From NCBI GenBank assembly GCA_947630525.1, contig CANRHW010000029.1:1-12003 (forward strand): a stretch of 12,003 nucleotides of DNA. Direction: 5' to 3'. The stretch is from an uncultured Clostridia bacterium. GTDB lineage: Bacteria; Bacillota; Clostridia; UMGS1883. A program made the position numbers and the translations under genes. The notes below the pieces were generated by a model, which was not told where the DNA came from, searched no databases, and was given only the letters and a program-made list of their open reading frames with translations. Positions 6,920 through 12,003 of this stretch are shown here, piece by piece (the first letter of the stretch is position 1; every line of letters begins with the position of its first letter).

Positions 6920-7878
6920 AACAGATCTCCCCCTGAAATATTCTGGGCGGCCATCTGCTTGGAAAGTCTGTCGCTCAGTTCTGCGGCAGCGTTATAGCCC
7001 ATCTTCTGCTGGCGGTTGTTTATGGCGGCTATCTCAATGATAACTGCCAGATTGCGTCCGGGGCGCACAGGTATGGTCAGGCTGGGCAGTTCGATGCCCA
7101 ATATGCTGGTATGCTCCCGGTCAAGCCCAAGGCGCTCATAATTCTTGCCCTGTTGCCAGGGTTCAAGATTTATTACAAGGTCTATCTTTTCGGTGTCCTT
7201 TACCGAGCCCACGCCGAAGATGCGCTTTACGTCGACTATACCGATACCCCGCAGCTCCATAAAATGGCGGATTATCTCGGGCGAGGTACCAATAACGGTC
7301 TTGGCGGAGGTGCGCTTTATTTCCACGGCGTCGTCGGCCACCAAACGGTGACCGCGCTTGATAAGCTCGATAGCGGTCTCGCTTTTACCTACGCCGCTGT
7401 CGCCCAGCAGCAGCACGCCCTCGCCGTAGACCTCGACCAGCACGCCGTGACGGGTGATGGTGGGCGCGAGATAAACGTTGAGCGAGCCCAGTATCGCCGC
7501 TGTGAAATACGAAGTGTTCTCGTCCGTTCTGAGCAGAGGAACGCGGTGTATTTTGGCGGTCTCCAAAAGCTCGGGATAAATGTCCAGCGAACGGGTGACC
7601 ACCACGCCGGGTATGCCCGTGGCCATGAGCTTGTCATAGGTGTTGAACCTTTCCTCCGGGGTCTTTTCCATCATGTAGAACTGCTCCGCCTTGCCCAAAA
7701 TCTGAAGCCGGTCGGCGTCGAAGTAATCATAATACTCCGCGCCGAGCTGTATGCCGGGACGGTGCACGTCTGAACAGCTTATCATGATGCTGTCCAGATT
7801 GTCCGGAACATAGACCTTTTCCAAGTGGAAATCCTCAATTATCTTGGTCAGGGCAATGGACTCTCTGTGTGCTTCCAT
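6916..7878 (-). CDS. hprK: HPr kinase/phosphorylase HprK
   Basis: HprK is the bifunctional sensor enzyme that phosphorylates HPr on Ser46 and reverses this by phosphorolysis, linking carbon status to catabolite repression. Residues are placed by matching the Lactobacillus casei enzyme with a constant shift of four: H144 (His140), Walker A GDSGVGKS at 159-166 with K165, E167, D182/D183, E208 in the signature ELRGIGIVDV (207-217 region), and R249. The N-terminal domain (about 1-135) is present, giving 320 residues, the normal length. All active-site residues are kept, so both activities are predicted. The ATG is preceded at seven bases by GGAGGA. The gene begins three bases after prfA ends and its TGA overlaps the start of the PHP gene. 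HPr itself is not in this window. Stop codon TGA. Confidence 0.97.
   Translation of the reverse strand: MEAHRESIALTKIIEDFHLEKVYVPDNLDSIMISCSDVHRPGIQLGAEYYDYFDADRLQILGKAEQFYMMEKTPEERFNTYDKLMATGIPGVVVTRSLDIYPELLETAKIHRVPLLRTDENTSYFTAAILGSLNVYLAPTITRHGVLVEVYGEGVLLLGDSGVGKSETAIELIKRGHRLVADDAVEIKRTSAKTVIGTSPEIIRHFMELRGIGIVDVKRIFGVGSVKDTEKIDLVINLEPWQQGKNYERLGLDREHTSILGIELPSLTIPVRPGRNLAVIIEIAAINNRQQKMGYNAAAELSDRLSKQMAAQNISGGDLF
6927..6934 (-). promoter_or_regulatory. Ribosome binding site supporting a TTG start
   Basis: The minus strand reads AGGGGGAG, seven bases before the TTG at 6919. It lies inside the 3' end of hprK and decides the unusual TTG start of the PHP gene. Confidence 0.7.
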
Positions 7879-7881
7879 TTT

Positions 7882-8955
7882 TTATTCCTCCGTTCCGCCC
7901 TTAAGCTTTTCACTTTGGAAATGTGCGTTAAGGGCGTCAATTATTTCATCTAAGTCGCCGTTCATTATGGCCTCTATTTTGTAAAGCGTAAGATTTATGC
8001 GGTGGTCGCTGACCCGCCCCTGGGGGAAATTATAGGTGCGTATGCGCTCGCTGCGGTCGCCGCTGCCCACCTGACTGCGGCGTTCCCGGCTTATTTCGGC
8101 GTTGCGCTGACTTTCCATCATTTCATAAAGGCGGCTGCGCAGAACCTTCATGGCCTTATCCTTGTTTTTGAACTGGCTTTTTTCGTCTTGGCAGGTGACC
8201 ACCAAGCCCGTGGGCAGGTGAGTTATCCTCACGGCGGAATCCGTGGTGTTTACGCACTGGCCGCCGGGGCCGCCGGCCCGATAAACGTCGATTTTAAGGT
8301 CGTTGGGGTTTATATCCACCTCAACCTCCTCCATTTCCGGCAAAACGGCCACAGTGGCGGCGCTTGTCTGTATGCGGCCGCTGGATTCCGTCTCGGGCAC
8401 GCGCTGCACCCGATGGACGCCGCTCTCATATTTAAGGCGGCTGTAAGCCCCCTCGCCCTCGACGGAAAACGTTATCTCCTTATATCCTCCAAGGTCGGTG
8501 GGGTTGGAGTTCATTATCTCTATCTTCCAGCGCCGGCTGTCGGCATACATGGAGTACATGCGGAACAGCTCCCCCGCAAAGAGAGCCGCCTCCTCGCCGC
8601 CGGTGCCGCCGCGTATTTCCATGATAACGGACTTTTCATCGTTGGGGTCCTTGGGTATGAGGAGTATTTTCAGTTCCTCCTCGATGGCGGGCAGCTTTTC
8701 TCTGGCCTCGTCCATCTCCATGTGCAAAAGCTCCTCAAAGTCCTTGTCGGGCTTTTCGGCCAGCATCTCCTTAGCGTCCTCTACGGTTTTGATAAGCGCC
8801 TTATACTCCCCGTATTTTTCCACAATGGGGGTCAAATCGCTGTGCTCCTTCATGAACCTGCGCCAGGTGTTTTGGTCTGCAATGACGGCGGGGTCGCTTA
8901 TTTTGCGGCCAAGCTCATCATAGCGGTCAACTATCAAATCAAGCTTGCTGAACAT
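7882..8955 (-). CDS. prfA: Peptide chain release factor 1 (RF1)
   Basis: RF1 recognises UAA and UAG in the ribosomal A site and triggers peptide release. The 357 residues are full length and collinear with the family: an N-terminal helical domain; the stop-codon-reading domain with the PxT motif P187-E188-T189 (PET, also found in other Firmicutes RF1); the catalytic GGQ at 231-233; and a basic C-terminal domain with SQVGSGDRSERIRTYNFPQ. Q184, E190 and T197 match stop-codon-contact residues of Thermus RF1 (Gln181, Glu187, Thr194). Residue 196 is glutamine (CAG, 8368-8370) where Thermus has His193, which stacks on the stop codon; see findings. The ATG has AGAGGT six bases upstream. The GGQ methyltransferase gene prmC, often next to prfA, is not adjacent here. 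The gene itself ends in TAA, which RF1 reads. Confidence 0.98.
   Translation of the reverse strand: MFSKLDLIVDRYDELGRKISDPAVIADQNTWRRFMKEHSDLTPIVEKYGEYKALIKTVEDAKEMLAEKPDKDFEELLHMEMDEAREKLPAIEEELKILLIPKDPNDEKSVIMEIRGGTGGEEAALFAGELFRMYSMYADSRRWKIEIMNSNPTDLGGYKEITFSVEGEGAYSRLKYESGVHRVQRVPETESSGRIQTSAATVAVLPEMEEVEVDINPNDLKIDVYRAGGPGGQCVNTTDSAVRITHLPTGLVVTCQDEKSQFKNKDKAMKVLRSRLYEMMESQRNAEISRERRSQVGSGDRSERIRTYNFPQGRVSDHRINLTLYKIEAIMNGDLDEIIDALNAHFQSEKLKGGTEE
7886..7891 (-). promoter_or_regulatory. Ribosome binding site of hprK inside the prfA 3' end
   Basis: The minus strand reads GGAGGA, seven bases before the hprK ATG at 7878. It lies within the last codons of prfA, whose TAA (7882-7884) falls between this motif and the hprK start. 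Confidence 0.8.
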
Positions 8956-8961
8956 TGTGTC

Positions 8962-8967
8962 ACCTCT
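8962..8967 (-). promoter_or_regulatory. Ribosome binding site of prfA overlapping the ispA stop
   Basis: The minus strand reads AGAGGT (continuing as GAC), six bases before the prfA ATG at 8955. The ispA TAG stop (8966-8968) overlaps its first two bases, implying coupled initiation. Confidence 0.75.
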
Positions 8968-9835
8968 ATTTATCGCGTTTGAGCAAGTAATCCGCCAGTT
9001 CCCGCAGGAAAGCGCCCTTTTCGCCCAGAGGCTCGACGGCGCTCAGCGCCAGGGCGGTCTCCCTTTCAAGGCGGAGCTTAGCCTCGTCAATGCCGTATAC
9101 GGAAACAAAGGTGGCCTTGTTGTTGTCGGCGTCGCTGTTGCTCTTGCCCAACTGCTCGGCGCTGCTCTCCACATCGAGAATATCGTCCCTTATCTGGAAA
9201 GCCAGGCCAAGATGCACCGTATAATCCCGGAAGAAGTCAGCCTCCGCGCCGGCGGCAACGGCCCCCAGCTCACCGGCGGCCCGTATCAGCGCCCCGGTCT
9301 TGCGGTGATGTATTTTTTCCACGAGCTCCCTTGTGGCCTCGTGTGTCTCGGCAAAAATATCGTCGGCCTGGCCGCCTATCATGCCCATTGCGCCGCTGTT
9401 GCCGAACAGATGGGCTACGGCCCTTATATCCTTTTCGGCGTTGTGCGGTTCGGCCCCGCTTATGTGCTCCGCCGCCAGGTTGAGCAGCCCATCGCCCGCC
9501 AGCAGGGCCTGAGCCTCGCCGTATACCATGTGGTTTGTGGGCCGCCCACGGCGCAGACTGTCATTATCCATACAGGGCAGGTCGTCGTGTATGAGGGAAT
9601 AAGTGTGTATCATTTCAATGGCGCAGCCGTATTTGAGCGCCAGGCCCATATCCCCGCCCAAAGCCTCGCAGCAGGCCATTACTATAACAGGGCGCACTCT
9701 TTTGCCCCCGGCAAGCAGGCTGTACGCCATAGCCCGGTAGGTTATCTCGTCGCTTGTTTTTACGGCCTTTTCCAGCGCCGCATTTATTTTATCCGTGTAT
9801 TCGGAATATTTTTCGCTGAATGTCATATCTTTCAT
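8966..9835 (-). CDS. ispA: Polyprenyl synthetase, probably farnesyl diphosphate synthase
   Basis: This trans-prenyltransferase condenses IPP with allylic diphosphates to give FPP, the primer for undecaprenyl phosphate. Evidence: GGKRVRP at 43-49 (K45, R48), H77, the first aspartate-rich motif DDLPCMD at 84-90 with four residues between the paired and third aspartates, RRGRPTNH just after it, and the second motif DDILD at 217-221. Y79, five residues before the first motif, together with the two-residue insertion, is the bacterial short-chain (type II FPP) pattern, so C15 product is favoured over longer chains. Length 289 is normal. The first ATG overlaps the xseB stop as ATGA, but AGAGGA almost touches it. 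The ATG at 9826 (residue 4) has better spacing, so the true start may be there. Many Clostridia place dxs after ispA; here prfA follows. Stop codon TAG. Confidence 0.95.
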   Translation of the reverse strand: MKDMTFSEKYSEYTDKINAALEKAVKTSDEITYRAMAYSLLAGGKRVRPVIVMACCEALGGDMGLALKYGCAIEMIHTYSLIHDDLPCMDNDSLRRGRPTNHMVYGEAQALLAGDGLLNLAAEHISGAEPHNAEKDIRAVAHLFGNSGAMGMIGGQADDIFAETHEATRELVEKIHHRKTGALIRAAGELGAVAAGAEADFFRDYTVHLGLAFQIRDDILDVESSAEQLGKSNSDADNNKATFVSVYGIDEAKLRLERETALALSAVEPLGEKGAFLRELADYLLKRDK

Positions 9836-10044
9836 TCCTCTGCTTCAAATTCCTCTTCACTCCCGTCGGCAAGGAGCTTAGTCACTTTTAGTTCGGCCCC
9901 CTCCAGCAGCTTGCGGCATTCCTTTGTCAGACCCACGCCCTTTTCAAAAAGTTCCATGGCCTCTTCAAGAGTGGTTTCGCCGCTCTCCAGCTTTTTAACG
10001 GTGAGTTCAAGTTCGTTGAGCGCGTCCTCAAATTTCAGTTCCAT
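9832..10044 (-). CDS. xseB: Exodeoxyribonuclease VII small subunit
   Basis: XseB is the small helical subunit that binds several copies to XseA to form exonuclease VII, which degrades single-stranded DNA to oligonucleotides. The 70 residues have the typical size and pattern: FEDALNELELTVKKLESGE at 5-23, LEEAMELFEKGV at 26-37, and an acidic tail DGSEEEFEAEE. The ATG lies inside xseA (17-base overlap) with AAGGAGGG eight bases upstream, a strong site that could supply the excess of small subunit the complex needs. Its TGA overlaps the first ATG of ispA. It is certain from sequence and from its place beside xseA. Confidence 0.96.
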   Translation of the reverse strand: MELKFEDALNELELTVKKLESGETTLEEAMELFEKGVGLTKECRKLLEGAELKVTKLLADGSEEEFEAEE

Positions 10045-11266
10045 TTGTATTTCCCTCCTTATCGGTAACTATGGACCTTATCCTGCCGTCGGCCACGGTG
10101 GTCCAAAGCTCGTCGCCGCAGGTCACGTCCTCAAGCAGGCGGACGGCCTTATCTCCGGCCATAGCCACGCTGTATCCCCTCTCAAGCACGCTCAGGGGGC
10201 TAAGGGCGTTTAGCCGGCCGGCTTCGACGCTCAGTCTGCGCCGGCCGCTTTCAAGCAGGCTTTTATACGCGGCAATCATTCTGTCCTGCAAACGGTCCGC
10301 CCGTATCTGCATTTCGCCGAGTCTGCGGCGCAGGCCCGTAATGCCCGACCGCTGACTGAGCAAGCCGAGGGTTCGTTTTGCCGCGGCGAGCCTTTCCTTT
10401 AGTCTTAGGTCCAATCTGCTGCGGCACTCGCCTATACGCCGCTCAATAGCCGCCAGCTCCGGCACGGCAAGCTCCGCCGCCGCCGATGGCGTTGGCGCCC
10501 GCAAATCCGCGGCAAAATCGCAAATGGTAAAATCCGTTTCGTGGCCCACCGCCGAAATTATCGGTATTTCCGACTCGGCAACGGCCCTGGCGACGGCCTC
10601 CTCGTTAAAGGCCCAAAGGTCCTCTATGCTCCCGCCGCCGCGGCCCACGATAAGTACGTCGGCAGTCTTGGTCATGTTAAAATACTCGATGGCGCCCACC
10701 ACGCTGGCCGCGGCGCCCTCACCCTGAACAAGGCAAGGATAAAGCACGGCCTTTGCCAGCGGGTACCGCCGCCGCAGCACGTTGATAATATCCCGCACGG
10801 CCGCGCCGGTAGGGCTGGTACAAATGCCGACCGTTCTTGGGAATTTAGGCACGGGCTTTTTCCGGGCCGGATCAAAAAGGCCTTCGGCGGCCAGCTTCTT
10901 TTTAAGCATTTCAAACCGAACGTACAGATCGCCCTGTCCGTCGGCCTCCATGTTTTCCACGTAAAGCTGATAACCGCCGTCCCGCTCATAGACGGCCACC
11001 CGTCCGCCGGCAAGAACCTTCATGCCGTTTTCGGGCTTGAAAGCCAGCCCCGCCGCCGCCGAGCGGAACATTACCGCCCGCAGCACCGAGCCATCGTCCT
11101 TTAATGTCATATATATATGGCCCGAGGAATGAAACTTCAGGTTGCTTATCTCGCCCTTTATCCACACATTGCGCAGAACCGGCGTCTGCTCCAGCAGGGC
11201 CTTTATATAGTTGTTAAGCTGGGTTACGGTGGCTATCCGTCTGTTATCCGGCATAATTTTCCCCAT
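10028..11266 (-). CDS. xseA: Exodeoxyribonuclease VII large subunit
   Basis: XseA is the catalytic subunit of exonuclease VII, used in mismatch repair and in trimming single-stranded DNA. Domains in order: an N-terminal OB-fold DNA-binding domain (about 10-105, with VWIKGEISNLKFHSSGHIY); the catalytic core with GICTSPTGAAVRDI at 147-160, GRGGGSIEDLWAFNEE at 208-223, and SAVGHETDF followed by RAPTPSAAAE within 238-267; then a long, arginine-rich coiled-coil arm that carries XseB copies; then a short C-terminal segment. Length 412 is normal. Two in-frame ATGs exist: 11266 has GAGG touching it, while 11254 (residue 5, MPDNRR) has GAGG and GGGG at workable distance, so the later start is probably real. 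nusB ends nine bases upstream. Stop codon TGA. Confidence 0.96.
   Translation of the reverse strand: MGKIMPDNRRIATVTQLNNYIKALLEQTPVLRNVWIKGEISNLKFHSSGHIYMTLKDDGSVLRAVMFRSAAAGLAFKPENGMKVLAGGRVAVYERDGGYQLYVENMEADGQGDLYVRFEMLKKKLAAEGLFDPARKKPVPKFPRTVGICTSPTGAAVRDIINVLRRRYPLAKAVLYPCLVQGEGAAASVVGAIEYFNMTKTADVLIVGRGGGSIEDLWAFNEEAVARAVAESEIPIISAVGHETDFTICDFAADLRAPTPSAAAELAVPELAAIERRIGECRSRLDLRLKERLAAAKRTLGLLSQRSGITGLRRRLGEMQIRADRLQDRMIAAYKSLLESGRRRLSVEAGRLNALSPLSVLERGYSVAMAGDKAVRLLEDVTCGDELWTTVADGRIRSIVTDKEGNTNGTEI
10053..10060 (-). promoter_or_regulatory. Ribosome binding site of xseB inside xseA
   Basis: The minus strand reads AAGGAGGG, eight bases before the xseB ATG at 10044. It lies within the coding end of xseA, among the last codons before the 17-base overlap. 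Confidence 0.8.
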
Positions 11267-11275
11267 CCTCGGACT

Positions 11276-11710
11276 TTATTTGGCGGCGTATTGCCTTACG
11301 AATGAACGCATAACTCCGTTGATAAAGGACGGCGCGTCATCCCCGCCGTATTTTTTTGCAAGGTCAACGGCCTCGTTTGCCGCCGCTCCCGGCGGTACGT
11401 CGCTCACATAAAGCGTCTCAAAAGCCGCCAGCTGCAAAAGCGCAAGGCTCACCTTGGCGATACGCTCAATGGTCCAGTTTTTCAGAAACGGCTGTATCTT
11501 GGAATTGATCTCATCCTGATGCTCCTCAACTCCCCGGAGCACCGTCTCGATATAAGCCATGTCACGTGGATTTACTTGTTTAAGCTCCCAAACGTCGCCG
11601 TCCTCAACGGTCTCATTGAACCTATCCAAAAGCTCGTCGGCGGTGGCGCCGGTCACTCTTGCCTCGAATATCATTTTAAAGCAGTCCTCGCGGGCCAACT
11701 TTCTGCTCAT
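11276..11710 (-). CDS. nusB: Transcription antitermination protein NusB
   Basis: NusB binds boxA RNA together with ribosomal protein S10 (NusE) and keeps RNA polymerase processive through rRNA operons. The 144-residue all-helical protein begins MSRKLAREDCFKMIFEA, the usual basic N-terminal RNA-binding helix. It carries NWTIERIAKVSLALLQLA at about 76-93, ANEAVDLAKKYGGDDAPSFINGV at about 110-132, and ends in VRQYAAK. The ATG is preceded at eight bases by AAAGGAG, which lies in the final codons of the upstream rseP. Clostridial genomes commonly place nusB next to xseA, as here. Stop codon TAA. Confidence 0.96.
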   Translation of the reverse strand: MSRKLAREDCFKMIFEARVTGATADELLDRFNETVEDGDVWELKQVNPRDMAYIETVLRGVEEHQDEINSKIQPFLKNWTIERIAKVSLALLQLAAFETLYVSDVPPGAAANEAVDLAKKYGGDDAPSFINGVMRSFVRQYAAK

Positions 11711-11713
11711 CAG

Positions 11714-12003
11714 CTACACTCCTTTGCTAAGACCTATGATGTCGCTGGCGGTCACATACAGGGCCAGCAGCATCAGCAGCGCAAAAAACACGGCGTTGAC
11801 AGCGCCCACTACCTGGGGCTTGATTTCTCGACCGGTGATTTTTTCAATTATGAGGAATAATATCTGCCCTCCGTCCAAAGCCGGTATGGGCAGCAGGTTG
11901 AAAACGCCCAAATTTACCGTGATAAGGGCAAAGAGCGACAGCAGCGAAAGCCAGGTGTAAGGCGACTGGCTTTCGGCCACATCGTCCACAACGGCCACTA
12001 TTT
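11714..12003 (-). CDS. rseP: Site-2 intramembrane metalloprotease RseP, C-terminal part (partial)
   Basis: Only the last 95 or so codons are in the window. The frame stays open to the right edge, so the GTG at 11998 is not taken as the start. RseP-type M50 proteases cut transmembrane anti-sigma factors or signal peptides within the membrane. The visible part holds a hydrophobic segment (WLSLLSLFALITVNLGVFN), the third zinc-ligand motif LLPIPALDGGQ with its aspartate at 11873-11875, and a final transmembrane segment (FFALLMLLALYVTASDII), then the short tail GLSKGV. The HExxH site and PDZ domain lie outside the window. In Firmicutes dxr often precedes rseP, so isoprenoid genes may continue upstream. 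Stop codon TAG. Confidence 0.92.
   Translation of the reverse strand, partial: IVAVVDDVAESQSPYTWLSLLSLFALITVNLGVFNLLPIPALDGGQILFLIIEKITGREIKPQVVGAVNAVFFALLMLLALYVTASDIIGLSKGV
11719..11725 (-). promoter_or_regulatory. Ribosome binding site of nusB inside the rseP 3' end
   Basis: The minus strand reads AAAGGAG, eight bases before the nusB ATG at 11710. It is formed by the last sense codons of rseP (Lys-Gly-Val), with the rseP TAG (11714-11716) between it and the start. Confidence 0.8.

Noticed and set aside
8389..8397. PET instead of PAT or PVT in the RF1 recognition motif
   Set aside because: The middle residue of PxT varies and PET is known in other Firmicutes RF1, so this is ordinary.
8002..8982. 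Plus-strand open frame antisense to prfA
   Set aside because: It mirrors RF1 codons; no motif or supporting start signal was seen.
8945..10213. Plus-strand open frame (422 codons) antisense to ispA, xseB and the xseA end
   Set aside because: It runs across three well-supported genes on the other strand, has low-complexity Ser-rich stretches and no family resemblance; it is a shadow.
11996..11998. GTG at 11998 as start of a small membrane protein
   Set aside because: The frame continues open to the window edge and the segment aligns with the C-terminal end of RseP, so it is an internal Val codon of a cut-off gene.
1..12003. Defence system, mobile element, CRISPR or horizontally acquired island
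   Set aside because: Every base range belongs to a recognised conserved housekeeping gene or a short junction; no transposase, integrase, repeats or composition break was seen.

Overview
The window is one uninterrupted run of twelve housekeeping genes, all on the minus strand. In transcription order (right to left) they are rseP (5' part lies beyond the window), nusB, xseA, xseB, ispA, prfA, hprK, a PHP-family phosphohydrolase gene, murB, rapZ, whiA and dnaE. Neighbours overlap by up to 17 bases or are separated by 3-12 bases. The one exception is a 60-base AT-rich gap before dnaE. I see no RNA gene, mobile element, CRISPR array, repeat, internal terminator or convincing promoter, so the set looks like part of one long operon whose promoter is upstream (right) of the window.

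The organism is most likely a Gram-positive of the Firmicutes, class Clostridia, with moderately high G+C, perhaps a gut-type Oscillospirales relative. This is inferred from WhiA, HPr kinase and RapZ (YvcJ type) lying together with murB and dnaE, from a type IIb-like MurB, from a DnaE with an intact PHP domain, from frequent ATA isoleucine codons, and from strong GGAGG-type ribosome binding sites. The genus cannot be told from the sequence.

Layout: 11714-12003 holds the end of an intramembrane site-2 protease. 8966-11710 holds transcription antitermination (NusB), exonuclease VII (XseA, XseB) and short-chain prenyl diphosphate synthesis (IspA). 7882-8955 is peptide release factor 1. 3562-7878 is a block joining carbon-catabolite signalling (HprK), a metal phosphohydrolase, peptidoglycan precursor synthesis (MurB), the P-loop protein RapZ and the regulator WhiA. 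37-3501 is the DNA polymerase III alpha subunit. The operon therefore ties carbon status, wall synthesis, translation termination and DNA replication or repair into one transcript.

I found no novel multi-gene system. The points most worth a second look are: a glutamine in release factor 1 where the stop-codon-stacking histidine normally sits; a complete nine-residue metal site in the DnaE PHP domain, suggesting built-in proofreading; the absence of a yvcK/glmR gene between rapZ and whiA; prfA sitting at the junction of two gene blocks that are usually separate; and repeated placement of stop codons inside or next to the next gene's ribosome binding site.
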